Shown here one piece after another: positions 43,110 to 52,349 of a stretch of DNA of 64,000 bases. A program made the position numbers and the translations under genes. The first letter of the stretch is position 1. The number at the start of each line of letters is the position of its first letter. The stretch is from Dysosmobacter sp. Its GTDB lineage: Bacteria; Bacillota; Clostridia; Oscillospirales; Oscillospiraceae. Below the pieces are notes generated by a model, which was not told the origin of the DNA, made no database searches, and saw only the letters and a program-made list of their open reading frames with translations. The stretch covers positions 62,001 through 126,000 of the forward strand of contig JAPFEH010000046.1 in assembly GCA_026169195.1 (NCBI GenBank), given 5' to 3'.

Positions 43110-44652
43110 AGAGACAGGAAAGCGCATGATGGGTGGAACGTCAGGAGGAAAAAAGCACAAGCGGAGCAGCAGGCTGTCATGGCAGCAAAAGGGATTGCTG
43201 GCGGTGGCTGTCTGTCTGGCAGTGGCGCTGACGGGAGTTTTGGCATGGAAGAGCCTGTTTGTCCGTCCGGATGTCGAGAATCCGAAAGTCCCCGGAAAAG
43301 AGCAGAATGGCGGACAGGAGGAGGTCATTGACTACGGAAACGGTGTCCGTCCCCGCGCAGAGGGACAGCGCAAAAGTCAGGATTATTACACGGTTTTGAT
43401 TTTGGGGCGGGATACAGGGGGCGGCGGAAACACAGATACGATGCTGCTTGCCAGCTACGATGTGACCAATCAGAAGGCGGCCGTGATGTCGATTCCCAGA
43501 GATACCATGGTAAACGTCAGCTGGGATGTGAAGAAGATCAACTCTGTTTACAATTCCTATGGCGGCGGTGACAAAGGGATTCAGCACCTTTATAAAGAAA
43601 TCTCTCAGCTGGTAGGCTTTGAGCCGGATTATCAAGTCGTTGTAGAGTGGGAGGCCGTAGGCAAGCTGGTGGACGCCATCGGCGGCGTATACTTTGATGT
43701 TCCCTATGACATGGATTACCATGACCCCTATCAGGATCTGGTGATCGAGCAGGCCAAGGGCTACCGCCTGCTCAGCGGTGATGATGCCATGCAGGTGATC
43801 CGCTGGCGGAAGAACGATCCCGGCAGTCCTTACGGCTACCATAACGGCATCGGCGACAGCGGCCGTATGGAGGTGCAGCAGAATTTCCTGAAAGCCGTCA
43901 TTCAGCAGCTGATGAAGCCTTCCAATGTTTTGAACATCGGAAAGATCTCCAAGGTCTTTCAGGAGTGTGTGGAGACAGACTTGAGTTTTCAGGAGATCCT
44001 GTGGTTTGGCAAAGCGGCGGTTTCCGGCGGTCTCAGTGTAGAGAATGTGGAATTTCTTACCATGCCCTACAAGGGAGCCTCCGCATGGAGCCGGAGCTAT
44101 CATCAAAATCTGTCTTATGTTGTTCCCATTGCCGGCCAGCTGCTGGACATTGTCAACAATAAACTCAGCCCCTACTCGGAGGTGTTCACTCTCAGTGATC
44201 TGGACATTATGTCTGTGAATGCTGATGGAAGCCTCAGCTCCACCAGCGGGCACGTAGAGGATCAAAAAGCAGCCGTACCGCCGGTGAAGCCCTCAAAGCC
44301 CGCGGAGCCTGAGACACCTCCGGCAGATGAAAATGGAGTGCCTGTTGATCCGGAGACCGGCGAGCAGCTGCCCGCAGATCCCAACGGCCCCATCGTAGTA
44401 GACCCGGAGACTGGAGAGACGCAGGAGCCGGGCACAGTGCCGCCGGAAGCGACGGATCCCGGGATCACCGATCCGGGGACAACGCCCCCTGAGACCGGAG
44501 ACGCCGGCACAACACCGCCGGCGGAAGGCGGAGATTCCGGCGCGGAGCCTGCGGTCCCGCCGGTGGAACCCGGTGAGACAGAAACACCCGATCCTCCCGA
44601 AACGGCGGATGGATCTGATTTTATCATTGTGGAGCCGCAGCCTGCGGCCTGA
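43102..44652 (+). CDS. LytR-CpsA-Psr (LCP) family cell-wall polymer ligase
   Basis: LCP enzymes transfer undecaprenyl-linked wall polymers to peptidoglycan. The 516-residue protein starts at GTG 43102, has a basic N terminus, one membrane helix (about 31-49) and an extracellular LCP domain (about 90-345) with DTMLLASYDVTNQKAAVMSIPRDTMVN, KINSVYNSYGGGDKG, GGVYFDVPYDMDYHDPY and RWRKNDP. The C-terminal 130 residues are a low-complexity Pro/Glu/Thr/Gly tail, possibly a wall-spanning linker. Located between nadD and rsfS. Confidence 0.93.
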   Translation: MAKETGKRMMGGTSGGKKHKRSSRLSWQQKGLLAVAVCLAVALTGVLAWKSLFVRPDVENPKVPGKEQNGGQEEVIDYGNGVRPRAEGQRKSQDYYTVLILGRDTGGGGNTDTMLLASYDVTNQKAAVMSIPRDTMVNVSWDVKKINSVYNSYGGGDKGIQHLYKEISQLVGFEPDYQVVVEWEAVGKLVDAIGGVYFDVPYDMDYHDPYQDLVIEQAKGYRLLSGDDAMQVIRWRKNDPGSPYGYHNGIGDSGRMEVQQNFLKAVIQQLMKPSNVLNIGKISKVFQECVETDLSFQEILWFGKAAVSGGLSVENVEFLTMPYKGASAWSRSYHQNLSYVVPIAGQLLDIVNNKLSPYSEVFTLSDLDIMSVNADGSLSSTSGHVEDQKAAVPPVKPSKPAEPETPPADENGVPVDPETGEQLPADPNGPIVVDPETGETQEPGTVPPEATDPGITDPGTTPPETGDAGTTPPAEGGDSGAEPAVPPVEPGETETPDPPETADGSDFIIVEPQPAA

Positions 44653-44667
44653 GGAAAGGAAACGAAT

Positions 44668-45030
44668 ATGACACCGAAAGAATTAGCCATTATTGCAGCC
44701 AAGGCGCTGGACGAGAAGAAGGGAAAAGAGATCGCAGCCATTGAGGTAACCGAGCAGACCACGCTGGCAGATTATTTTGTGATTGCCACAGGCAGCTCCA
44801 ATACCCAGATCAATGCGCTGTGCGGCTCCGTTGAAAAGGCCATGGAAGAGCAGGGGGGAGAAAAGCCCCTGCGCCGGGAAGGATATCGGGACGGCACTTG
44901 GGTTCTGCTGGATTACGGATGCGTGGTGGTCCATGTGTTCTCTGCGGAGGCACGGGAGTTCTACTCTCTGGAACGCCTGTGGCATGACGGAAAGCCTGTG
45001 GACCTGAGCGGCGTCCTGACGGCAGACTGA
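44668..45030 (+). CDS. rsfS: Ribosomal silencing factor RsfS
   Basis: RsfS binds ribosomal protein L14 and blocks subunit joining under starvation. The 120-residue protein carries the family core: IAAKALDEKKGKEIAAIEVTEQTTLADYFVIATGSSNTQINALC, GYRDGTWVLLDYGCVVVHVFSAEAREFYSLERLW. GAGGAAAGG precedes the ATG. It is the last gene of the smc-to-rsfS transcript. Confidence 0.96.
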   Translation: MTPKELAIIAAKALDEKKGKEIAAIEVTEQTTLADYFVIATGSSNTQINALCGSVEKAMEEQGGEKPLRREGYRDGTWVLLDYGCVVVHVFSAEAREFYSLERLWHDGKPVDLSGVLTAD

Positions 45031-45039
45031 TTCGCACGC

Positions 45040-45074
45040 AAAAGCCCCATGGCTGGCAGTCGTGGGGCTTTTTT
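45040..45074 (+). terminator. Terminator of the smc-rsfS operon
   Basis: A 10-bp stem (AAAAGCCCCA and complement) with a 13-base loop is followed by six T residues. Confidence 0.85.
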
Positions 45075-45174
45075 GCAGAATGATCGCACCTCAACCGGAA
45101 GTTGCGGGATAGTTGGTGGGCGCAACTGCTCTTTTTTGCTATGGTTAGGGCACCAACATACAGGAGGTAACAAG

Positions 45175-45525
45175 ATGCAGATAAGTGTAGTCATGGCGTC
45201 GATTGTCCTTTTGGGACAGCTGGCAGTTTTTGCAGGCGGAATCTATGTGGTGGTCCTGATCGTCAGAGCCTTGCGGAAATATCTGCGGTCCGGTGAAGTG
45301 CGGAAGGAGAAGGCACAGACCTGCCGGTCTCTGGGGGAAGCGCTGAAAGCGCACCGGATCCGCTGCAAGATGACGCAGGAGTTTGTGGCGGAGGCCTTGG
45401 GCGTCAGCCGGCAGGCGGTGAGCAAATGGGAAACGGGAAGCGCAGATCCCAGTACCGCCAATTTGATTGCGCTGGCAAAGCTGTTCGGCGTTTCTCCGGA
45501 GGAACTGCTGCGGGAGGCTGTGTAA
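45175..45525 (+). CDS. XRE-family helix-turn-helix protein with N-terminal membrane helix
   Basis: The 116-residue protein has a hydrophobic segment (about residues 5-32: MASIVLLGQLAVFAGGIYVVVLIV), then an XRE helix-turn-helix (about 53-108: LGEALKAHRIRCKMTQEFVAEALGVSRQAVSKWETGSADPSTANLIALAKLFGVSPEELL). A membrane-tethered transcription factor is suggested. ATG 45175 is chosen because CAGGAGGTAA lies 8 bases upstream; an earlier frame opening has no support. It is a single gene before the leuS leader. Confidence 0.85.
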   Translation: MQISVVMASIVLLGQLAVFAGGIYVVVLIVRALRKYLRSGEVRKEKAQTCRSLGEALKAHRIRCKMTQEFVAEALGVSRQAVSKWETGSADPSTANLIALAKLFGVSPEELLREAV

Positions 45526-45554
45526 CAGGCCGGGCAGAATCTGGCGCGCACCTC

Positions 45555-45583
45555 TTGACAAACCGTTCAAATCCCGTTAGAAT
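45555..45583 (+). promoter_or_regulatory. Promoter of the leuS T-box transcript
   Basis: TTGACA and TAGAAT are 17 bases apart, directly upstream of the T-box leader. Confidence 0.85.
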
Positions 45584-45589
45584 GAGGAA

Positions 45590-45820
45590 CAATGACTTGG
45601 ATGGGAAGAAAACCCGGATATTCCGCCTGAAGAGAGCCGGCGGCTGGTGTGAGCCGGTGGGGGTGCCGTGGGATACTGGTCCCGGAGTCTTTCGCCTGAA
45701 CCAAAAGTAGGGCGGAACGGCTGGCCCCGTTATCGGCTGTGAGGGCTGTAACCAAACAGCTGAAGCAGGGTGGTACCGCGTTTCCAACGCCCCTGACCGG
45801 ACATCGGTCAGGGGCGTTTT
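45590..45820 (+). promoter_or_regulatory. T-box riboswitch leader of leuS
   Basis: The T-box sequence AGGGTGGTACCGCG is present at 45767-45780, followed by a 14-bp terminator stem (arms 45786-45799 and 45805-45818, AACGCCCCTGACCG and complement) with a T-run. Uncharged leucyl-tRNA is expected to pair with the T-box and block that terminator, raising leuS expression. The upstream part folds in several stems; CTG at 45676-45678 is a possible leucine specifier, not proved. Confidence 0.9.
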
Positions 45821-45853
45821 ATTTTATGGATCACATCCGAAAGGGAGAACGAT

Positions 45854-48280
45854 ATGAAGTACGATTTTACCGCCATTGAGAAAAAGTGGCAGCAGAAATG
45901 GCTGGAGGAAAAGCCTTTTGCCGCTGTCACAGGAGACAAGACCCGTGAGAAGTTTTTCGGCCTGATCGAGTTCCCGTATCCTTCTGCACAGGGACTCCAT
46001 GTGGGACATGCCCGTCCCTTTACCGCCATGGATATCATCTGCCGCAAAAAGCGGATGCAGGGCTACAACGTGCTGTTCCCCATGGGCTATGACGCCTTCG
46101 GCCTGCCTACGGAGAACTTTGCCATCAAGAACCATATTCACCCCGCGAAGGTGACCCATGACAATGTTTCCAACTTCCGCAAGCAGCTGCAGATGCTGGG
46201 CTATTCCTTTGACTGGGACCGGGAGGTCAACACCACGGATCCCGACTATTACAAGTGGACCCAGTGGATCTTTTTGCAGATGTTCAAGAAGGGACTGGCC
46301 TATAAGGCCTCCATGCCGGTCAACTGGTGTACCAGCTGCAAGATCGTCCTTGCCAACGAGGAAGTGGTGGACGGCGTCTGCGAGCGCTGCGGCGGAGAGG
46401 TCATCCGGAAGGAAAAGAGCCAGTGGATGCTGGCCATCACCAAATATGCCGACCGTCTGATCGACGATCTGGAGGACGTGGACTTCATCGATCGGGTCAA
46501 GACCCAGCAGCGCAACTGGATCGGCCGCAGCGAGGGCACGGAGGTGGACTTTACCGCCACCAACGGCGACAAGCTGACGGTCTATACCACCCGCTGCGAC
46601 ACGCTGTTCGGCGTGACCTATATGGTCATCTCTCCGGAGCATCCCTATCTGGATCAATGGAAGGATCAGATCCGGAACTGGGATGCGGTGTCCGCCTATC
46701 GGGAGGAGGCTGCCCACAAGTCTGATTTTGAGCGGGGAGAGCTGAACAAGGAGAAGACCGGCGTCCGTCTGGAGGGCATTGAAGGTATCAACCCCGCCAG
46801 CGGCAAGCACGTTCCCCTGTTCGTCTCCGACTATGTACTGATGGGATACGGCACGGGCATCGTCATGGGCGTGCCCGGACATGACCAGCGTGACTGGGAG
46901 TTTGCAACCAAGTTCGGTCTGCCCATTGTCGAGGTGGTTCAGGGCGGCGATATTACCAAGGCGGCATTTACGCTGAAGGACGACACCGGAATCATGGTAA
47001 ACTCCGGCTTCCTCAACGGCATGACCGTGAAAGAGGCCATTCCGGCTATGAAGAAGTGGGTCACGGAGCAGGGGATCGGTCATCCCAAGACCAACTTCAA
47101 GCTGCGGGACTGGGTGTTCAGCCGCCAGCGGTACTGGGGCGAGCCGATCCCGCTGGTGAATTGTCCCAAGTGCGGCTGGGTCCCCCTGCCGGAGTCTGAG
47201 CTGCCGCTGCTGCTGCCGGAGGTGGACAGCTATGAAGTTACGGATACCGGCGAATCTCCGCTCAGCAAAATGACAGACTGGGTCAATACCACCTGCCCCC
47301 AGTGCGGCGGGCCCGCCAAGCGGGAAACGGACACCATGCCTCAGTGGGCCGGTTCCAGCTGGTATTTCCTGCGGTATATGGACCCCCACAACGATCAGGA
47401 ACTGGCATCCAGAGAGGCGCTGGAATACTGGTCTCCCGTGGACTGGTACAACGGCGGCATGGAGCACACGACACTGCATCTGCTGTACAGCCGCTTCTGG
47501 CACAAATTCCTGTATGACATCGGCGTGGTGCCCACCAAGGAGCCTTATGCCAAACGTACCAGCCATGGTATGATTCTGGGCGAGGGCGGAGAAAAGATGT
47601 CCAAGTCCCGGGGCAACGTCGTGAACCCCAATGACATTGTGGCGCAGTATGGCGCGGATACGATGCGTCTTTATATCATGTTCGTGGGCGACTTTGAGCA
47701 GGCTGCCACATGGTCTACCGAGGCGGTCAAGGGCTCCAAGCGGTTTTTGGACCGTGTGTGGAATCTGGCGGAAGGCGCGGCGGAAAGCTATGACCTGACG
47801 CCGGAAAATCAGCCCATCATCCACAAGACCATTAAGAAGGTCACGGACGATATTGACAGCCTGAAGATGAACACGGCCATCGCTGCCATGATGACCATGG
47901 TAAATGAGCTGAGCGCCAACGGCGTTACCCGCGGGGATATGAAGGACGTTCTGCTGCTGCTGAATCCCTTTGCACCCCATATGACGGAGGAACTTTGGGA
48001 GACGCTGGGATTTGCCGCGCAGACCGGCGCGATGTGCTGTCAGGCACAGTGGCCGGTGTATGATGAGAGTAAGACCGTAGCCAGCACCGTGAATATGGCG
48101 GTTCAAGTAAACGGCAAACTCAAAGGCACGATCACGATGCCGGCGGACAGCGAGGAAGCCGCGGTGGTAGAGGCTGCCAAGGAAGTGGATAAGGTCGCCA
48201 AGGCAATGGAGGGGATGCAGGTGGTCAAGACCATTCTGGTCAAGAACCGTCTGGTCAACCTGATCGTGAAGCCCCAGTGA
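45854..48280 (+). CDS. leuS: Leucyl-tRNA synthetase
   Basis: LeuRS charges tRNA-Leu and edits mischarged products. The 808-residue class I synthetase has the HIGH box as GLHVGHARP, the insertion with CP1 editing features ([21 protein letters not shown]), the second HIGH-region segment [10 protein letters not shown] and zinc-like [17 protein letters not shown] and KMSKS in [15 protein letters not shown]. Start ATG follows AAAGGGAGAAC. It is controlled by the T-box leader immediately upstream. Confidence 0.98.
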   Translation: MKYDFTAIEKKWQQKWLEEKPFAAVTGDKTREKFFGLIEFPYPSAQGLHVGHARPFTAMDIICRKKRMQGYNVLFPMGYDAFGLPTENFAIKNHIHPAKVTHDNVSNFRKQLQMLGYSFDWDREVNTTDPDYYKWTQWIFLQMFKKGLAYKASMPVNWCTSCKIVLANEEVVDGVCERCGGEVIRKEKSQWMLAITKYADRLIDDLEDVDFIDRVKTQQRNWIGRSEGTEVDFTATNGDKLTVYTTRCDTLFGVTYMVISPEHPYLDQWKDQIRNWDAVSAYREEAAHKSDFERGELNKEKTGVRLEGIEGINPASGKHVPLFVSDYVLMGYGTGIVMGVPGHDQRDWEFATKFGLPIVEVVQGGDITKAAFTLKDDTGIMVNSGFLNGMTVKEAIPAMKKWVTEQGIGHPKTNFKLRDWVFSRQRYWGEPIPLVNCPKCGWVPLPESELPLLLPEVDSYEVTDTGESPLSKMTDWVNTTCPQCGGPAKRETDTMPQWAGSSWYFLRYMDPHNDQELASREALEYWSPVDWYNGGMEHTTLHLLYSRFWHKFLYDIGVVPTKEPYAKRTSHGMILGEGGEKMSKSRGNVVNPNDIVAQYGADTMRLYIMFVGDFEQAATWSTEAVKGSKRFLDRVWNLAEGAAESYDLTPENQPIIHKTIKKVTDDIDSLKMNTAIAAMMTMVNELSANGVTRGDMKDVLLLLNPFAPHMTEELWETLGFAAQTGAMCCQAQWPVYDESKTVASTVNMAVQVNGKLKGTITMPADSEEAAVVEAAKEVDKVAKAMEGMQVVKTILVKNRLVNLIVKPQ

Positions 48281-48331
48281 GCATTCAGAACCGGCGCACA
48301 GCCGGAAAGCAAAGAAAATCAAAAAAATCCC

Positions 48332-48360
48332 TTGACAATGATAGAAAACATACGTATAAT
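48332..48360 (+). promoter_or_regulatory. Promoter of rpsU
   Basis: TTGACA and TATAAT are exactly 17 bases apart: a perfect sigma-A promoter, as expected for a highly expressed ribosomal-protein gene. Confidence 0.9.
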
Positions 48361-48444
48361 ATCGTTGTTAACGCCATAGAATTCAGTTATGGCCCTTAAA
48401 GTATCCTGGAGATAGCCGGATACCTCGGAGGGAGGGAAATATAG

Positions 48445-48627
48445 ATGTCTGAGATCCATGTTAAGGACGGCGAGTCCATCGACAGCGCACTGAAGCGTTT
48501 TAAGCGCAGCTGTGCCAAGGCCGGCGTGATTGCTGAGGTCCGCAAGAGAGAACATTATGAGAGCCCCAGCGTGAAGCGGCGCAAGAAGTCTGAGGCTGCT
48601 CGCAAGAACAAGAAGCGTTTTTATTGA
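48445..48627 (+). CDS. rpsU: 30S ribosomal protein S21
   Basis: The 60-residue protein matches bacterial S21: [53 protein letters not shown], with a strongly basic C terminus that contacts 16S rRNA near the anti-Shine-Dalgarno region. GGAGGG precedes the ATG. The 84-base leader between the promoter and the gene holds two small hairpins. It is transcribed alone, between leuS and a strong terminator. Confidence 0.97.
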   Translation: MSEIHVKDGESIDSALKRFKRSCAKAGVIAEVRKREHYESPSVKRRKKSEAARKNKKRFY

Positions 48628-48630
48628 TGC

Positions 48631-48668
48631 AAAAAGATGCTGCACCCGTTTGGGTGCAGCATCTTTTT
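48631..48668. terminator. Bidirectional terminator after rpsU
   Basis: A perfect 17-bp stem with a 4-base loop (AAAAAGATGCTGCACCC and complement) ends in T residues on both strands; the minus-strand gene's stop overlaps its edge. Confidence 0.9.
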
Positions 48669-49434
48669 ACAGGATTCGGAACAAATCCCCGGCAATGTCC
48701 TGAATTTCCGGCCACATGAAAAATGCCGCGGAAAGTCCCAGCGAGGTACCGATGCGAAGCTTTTGGGCAATGGTTCCGGCATCGTCGAAGAGGACAAAGT
48801 GCGTTTCTCCGCTGTGGCTGTATGTGAAATAGCGGGCGCAGAGATCGGGGGAGAAAAATACAGTAGGGGATTCCCGCTCTCTGAGCCGGGCGAGCGTTTC
48901 CCGACTCAGGGGAGTTCCCTCACCGGAGCGGGCGGGCAGGCGAAAGTCCATCCGCAGCCGCTGTACGTCCAGTCCCAGATGTCCGGCGCCGCTGCGGCGT
49001 ATTTCTTCCTGAAGGCGTTCCGTGAAGTTTCCGCCGGACATGGCGGTGCACAAAAGGATCACAGCCTGCTGACCGGCCTCACGGCAGGATTCCGGCAGAT
49101 AGAGGGTTTTGCGGCTTGCGTTGAGGGCGGTCCCCAAGCGGCGGGCGAAGGCCAGACGGTCAGAGCGGAGCGGCTCTTCAAAATCCAGTAAGGCTCCGGA
49201 ATAGCCGCGGCGCCCGCATTCTCGCAGCACTGCTGCGCAAAGGGCGTCGGGATCATCAATGCGGGGGGCATCCCGGTCGCTGACAGACAGCAGCCCGCCA
49301 CGGCTTTGCAGCAGGAGATTCTGCCGCAGTAAGGTGGAATCCGGCCCAATGCGGTAAGCCACATGAACCGGTGTGCCGCGGAATTTGGACGCGGCTTGGG
49401 CATCCTCTGGTGTAACAGCCAAAAACAGGTGCAA
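48667..49434 (-). CDS. Putative GH18-like TIM-barrel protein
   Basis: The 255-residue protein has no signal peptide. It shows weak resemblance to the glycoside hydrolase 18 (YaaH-type) core: YSGALLDFEEP resembles the DxxDxDxE catalytic strand with some acidic residues missing, and the end HFVLFDDAGTIAQKLRIGTSLGLSAAFFMWPEI matches the last strand-helix unit. A degenerate hydrolase or a spore-coat protein are both possible. It starts at TTG 49434 with GAGAGG close by, but the start is uncertain. Function unproven. Confidence 0.6.
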   Translation of the reverse strand: MHLFLAVTPEDAQAASKFRGTPVHVAYRIGPDSTLLRQNLLLQSRGGLLSVSDRDAPRIDDPDALCAAVLRECGRRGYSGALLDFEEPLRSDRLAFARRLGTALNASRKTLYLPESCREAGQQAVILLCTAMSGGNFTERLQEEIRRSGAGHLGLDVQRLRMDFRLPARSGEGTPLSRETLARLRERESPTVFFSPDLCARYFTYSHSGETHFVLFDDAGTIAQKLRIGTSLGLSAAFFMWPEIQDIAGDLFRIL

Positions 49435-49447
49435 GTACCTCTCCCCC

Positions 49448-49476
49448 TTGTGTGAACCGCCGAATGGTGATATACT
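49448..49476 (+). promoter_or_regulatory. Promoter of yqeG
   Basis: TTGTGT and TATACT are 17 bases apart, 33 bases before the ATG at 49510. Confidence 0.6.
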
Positions 49477-49509
49477 GTTTTTATCCTTTATGCAGATGAG
49501 GAGTTATGT

Positions 49510-50043
49510 ATGTCATATTCACTGATCCCGAACCGGGTGATGGAGCAATACGCGGATTTGACCCCGGCTTATTTGCGGGAAAGGGGGATCACGCTGCTGC
49601 TGAGCGATCTTGACTTTACACTGGCGGCAAAAAGCACGCGCCGGCCGGATCAGTCCCTGCGGGACTGGATCTCTGCGCTGGAAGCGGAAGGGATCGCCTT
49701 TATGATCGTTTCCAACAACCGCTCAGGCAAACGGGTTACAGAGTTCTGCGCAGATTTGGGAGTTCCTTATCAGGGTCATGCGGGAAAGCCGTCTCCACGG
49801 GGACTGGTGGCTGCCATGGCACGGGCCGGACGGGAACCGGCGCAAACCGCCATGCTGGGAGACAAGCTGCTGACAGACGTGCTGGCTGCCAATCGGGCCG
49901 GAGTTCTGGCGCTGATGGTGGAGCCGGTTGGCGGCGCTGTGACCTTCTGGCAGAAGGTGCTGCACGCGATGCAGGCGCCCTTCAAAGCGGCCTGCCGCCG
50001 GCGTGAAGGCAGAAAGTCGGGAAAAAAACCAACAAATGGTTGA
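49510..50043 (+). CDS. yqeG: YqeG-family HAD phosphatase
   Basis: The 177-residue protein has the HAD motif I as LLLSDLDFTLAAK (DxDxT, Asp nucleophile), motif II IVSNNRSGKRV and motif III/IV GKPSPRGLVAAM with AMLGDKLLTDVLAANRAG. This is the YqeG family (HAD IIIA); substrates are unknown, with a phosphatidylglycerophosphate-phosphatase-like role suggested for relatives. The usual N-terminal LIPNRVM start is present. It is followed by the efp promoter. Confidence 0.88.
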   Translation: MSYSLIPNRVMEQYADLTPAYLRERGITLLLSDLDFTLAAKSTRRPDQSLRDWISALEAEGIAFMIVSNNRSGKRVTEFCADLGVPYQGHAGKPSPRGLVAAMARAGREPAQTAMLGDKLLTDVLAANRAGVLALMVEPVGGAVTFWQKVLHAMQAPFKAACRRREGRKSGKKPTNG

Positions 50044-50050
50044 AAAATAC

Positions 50051-50079
50051 TTGCAATAGCGGACAACATAGGATAAAAT
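50051..50079 (+). promoter_or_regulatory. Promoter of efp
   Basis: TTGCAA and TAAAAT are 17 bases apart, about 90 bases before the efp ATG. Confidence 0.65.
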
Positions 50080-50167
50080 ATCATAGGTATTTTATTAAAA
50101 GAAAGAACATAGAGAAAATGTCCTTCCCCGGTCGTTTTCTCGGAAGATTTGTGAGGAGGAAAAAACT

Positions 50168-50737
50168 ATGCCTACCATTACTGCCGGTGATTTCCGGAAG
50201 GGTATGATTTTTGAGATGGAAGGAAAGCCCATGGTGGTTGTGGACTTCCAGCATGTCAAGCCCGGCAAGGGTGCCGCTTTCGTGCGTACCAAGTACAAGA
50301 ACGTCATCACCGGGACCATCCGTGAAGAGTCCTTCAACCCCACTGCCAAGTTTGAGCAGGGTTCTGTGGAGCGCAAGAGCGCGGAGTACAGCTACAACGA
50401 CGGCGACCTGTATTATTTCATGGACCCCGAGACCTTCGATATGGTCCCTCTGAACGCAGATGTTCTGGGTGATGCCTTCCAGTTCATCAAGGAGAACACC
50501 CTGTGCACCCTGCTGAGCTATAAGGGCAGCGTCTTTACCGTGGAGGCTCCCAACTTTGTGGAGCTGGAGGTCACGGAGACCGAGCCCGGCGTCAAGGGCG
50601 ACACCGCCACCAACGTTACCAAGAACGCCACGCTGGAGACCGGCGCTGTGATTCGTGTGCCCCTGTTCATCAATGAGGGCGAGAAGATCCAGATCGATAC
50701 CCGTACGGGCGAGTATCTGGGCCGTGTGAAGGAGTAA
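50168..50737 (+). CDS. efp: Elongation factor P
   Basis: EF-P relieves ribosome stalling at polyproline. The 189-residue three-domain protein has a tip lysine at K34 within [10 protein letters not shown], the KOW-like N domain, then two OB domains ([10 protein letters not shown]; ending [17 protein letters not shown]). Length fits the family. AGGAGGAAAAA precedes the ATG. Nearby polyproline-rich proteins, such as the LCP tail, would be natural clients. Confidence 0.97.
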   Translation: MPTITAGDFRKGMIFEMEGKPMVVVDFQHVKPGKGAAFVRTKYKNVITGTIREESFNPTAKFEQGSVERKSAEYSYNDGDLYYFMDPETFDMVPLNADVLGDAFQFIKENTLCTLLSYKGSVFTVEAPNFVELEVTETEPGVKGDTATNVTKNATLETGAVIRVPLFINEGEKIQIDTRTGEYLGRVKE

Positions 50738-50742
50738 GCTTC

Positions 50743-50766
50743 AAAGGGGGGCCTTGTCCCCCCCTT
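50743..50766 (+). terminator. Probable terminator of efp
   Basis: A GGGGGG/CCCCCC stem with a 6-base loop directly after efp; the T-run is poor. Confidence 0.5.
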
Positions 50767-50836
50767 CCGTTCATTTGTTTCGCGTGGATCACTATTTCAT
50801 GGTTTGCTGCATTTGCGCAAAGAAAGGAGCATTACG

Positions 50837-51277
50837 ATGGAGATCATGGAGAAGGTTGCCTATCTGAAGGGCTTGGCCGAGGGAATGGAGCTGGACACCG
50901 GTAAGAAGGAGGGCAAGCTGCTCTCTGCGATCATCGACCTGCTGGAGGACATCGCTCTGGAGATTGAAGACATTGAGGACGAGCAGGCTGAACTGTCCGA
51001 AGGTTTGGATGCGGTCAGCGATGATCTGGAGGATGTTGAGGACCTGATTTTCGGGGACGATGATGAAGATGAGGACGAGTACGAGGAAGACGAGCTGGAT
51101 GAGGATGAGGATTGCTATGCAACGACCTGCCCCACCTGCGAGGAAACCATCTACTTTGACGAGTCGATTCTGGAAGACGGCGAGGTTATCTGCCCCAATT
51201 GCGGCGAAAAGCTGGAGTTTGATATGACCAGTCTGGAGGAAGAAGAAACCTCCGAGGAAAGCTTCGACGAGGAGTAA
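50837..51277 (+). CDS. CD1247-N-domain-like acidic protein with zinc ribbon
   Basis: The 146-residue protein starts with EKVAYLKGLAEGMELDTGKKEGKLLSAIIDLLEDIALEIEDIEDEQAEL, a coiled-coil-like domain seen in many Clostridia, then an almost pure Asp/Glu stretch (about residues 70-92) and a C-terminal zinc ribbon (CPTC and CPNC). ATG 50837 follows AAAGGAG. The role is unknown; the layout suggests a nucleic-acid- or RNA-polymerase-related regulator, which is inference. Confidence 0.78.
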   Translation: MEIMEKVAYLKGLAEGMELDTGKKEGKLLSAIIDLLEDIALEIEDIEDEQAELSEGLDAVSDDLEDVEDLIFGDDDEDEDEYEEDELDEDEDCYATTCPTCEETIYFDESILEDGEVICPNCGEKLEFDMTSLEEEETSEESFDEE

Positions 51278-51283
51278 TTTTTT

Positions 51284-51321
51284 AAAAAGACAGCCCGGTG
51301 CGTCAAGCACCGGGCTGTTTG
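51284..51321. terminator. Bidirectional terminator between the CD1247-like gene and coaW
   Basis: A 12-bp stem (ACAGCCCGGTGC and complement) with a 5-base loop is flanked by A/T runs on both sides. Confidence 0.85.
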
Positions 51322-51342
51322 CTTATGGAAAAAACGTCTTGC

Positions 51343-52173
51343 TTACTTGCTGCGCAGGCTGCACAAGCCTGCTCCAATGGCGGTTGCGAAGGTTGCGTTT
51401 TCCGGAATGATATAGTGAATGCCATACAGGTTTTCAAAGTTTTCAAAATTGGGACGGACCTGATCCAGTGTGGTCATGGATCCGGTCAGTACAACGGTTT
51501 TGGTATTGCAGCACTGGCAGGCCAGCACCGTCATGGTGCCGATTGCCTGAAGAACCAGATTGACCGCGCCGGCAGCCAGATCGGCGGAGGTGGCGTCTTC
51601 TGCCAGATTTCCGAAGTTGGCGGCAGTCAGCGTCGGGTCCAGAGTTGCGGCGGGGTTGCAGGTAATATCGGCAATGGTGAGATCCACATGGGAGAGATCG
51701 CCCTCCTGCGCCAGTTTTTTGATTTGACCGAAGCGTTCCATGCCTACCAGCTTGCGGCATAAGCCGCCCAATGTGCCGCCGCCGATGCCGCTGCCGCACA
51801 GGTGCCGCACAGTGCCGCTTTCTTCGGCCCACATAAAAGCGGTTCCGGTACCCATGGTCACGACCACAGCAGAGGATTGACCGGAGAGCGCCAGCGCGCC
51901 GGCGCCGCTGGCGGAAAACTCGTCTACCCGGCAGGTAGGGAGGCCGTATATGTCGCCATCGATATAGCTGGCGCCTACGCCGGTCAGTACCACGCGGCGC
52001 ACATCACCAAGATTTAAATGGTTGCTGGTGAGATAGTTGCCCAGTGCGCCATACAGGCTGGTGACCTGATCTTCCGCCCGAACCCGCAGCATGGAGATCA
52101 CGCTGCCATCCGTCCGCAGCCCGACCACCTTGGTCGTAGACCCTCCAATATCAATTCCCAAAATCACATCCAT
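51343..52173 (-). CDS. coaW: Type II pantothenate kinase
   Basis: PanK makes 4'-phosphopantothenate for CoA. The 276-residue ASKHA-fold protein has GIDIGGSTTKVVGL (phosphate 1), VLTGVGASYI, EFSASGAGALAL, VTMGTGTAFM (phosphate 2), GIGGGTLGGL, and VVLTGSMTT. This is the type II (CoaW/Staph-like) pattern rather than CoaA or CoaX. ATG 52173 follows AAAGGATG. It is transcribed convergently with the CD1247-like gene. Confidence 0.88.
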   Translation of the reverse strand: MDVILGIDIGGSTTKVVGLRTDGSVISMLRVRAEDQVTSLYGALGNYLTSNHLNLGDVRRVVLTGVGASYIDGDIYGLPTCRVDEFSASGAGALALSGQSSAVVVTMGTGTAFMWAEESGTVRHLCGSGIGGGTLGGLCRKLVGMERFGQIKKLAQEGDLSHVDLTIADITCNPAATLDPTLTAANFGNLAEDATSADLAAGAVNLVLQAIGTMTVLACQCCNTKTVVLTGSMTTLDQVRPNFENFENLYGIHYIIPENATFATAIGAGLCSLRSK

Positions 52174-52290
52174 GATTGAATCATCCTTTCTGACAGCGGT
52201 CGACCCGCCGGACAATCTCCATGATAGGGGAGAGCAGCCGCCTTGTCAACCTGAAATTGACAAAAATTTGACATGATTGCCATAAAACGT

Positions 52291-52319
52291 TTGCTTTTCT
52301 CGGAGAACATGCGTATAAT
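52291..52319 (+). promoter_or_regulatory. Promoter of pncB
   Basis: TTGCTT and TATAAT are 17 bases apart, 30 bases before the ATG at 52350. Confidence 0.75.
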
Positions 52320-52349
52320 CAAAGTCATCAAAAGAACCAGAGGTGCAAT

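Noticed and set aside
45824-48322. 832-residue open frame on the minus strand across leuS
   Set aside because: It is the antisense shadow of leuS: GC-rich codon bias leaves the opposite strand open. It has no ribosome site or domain.
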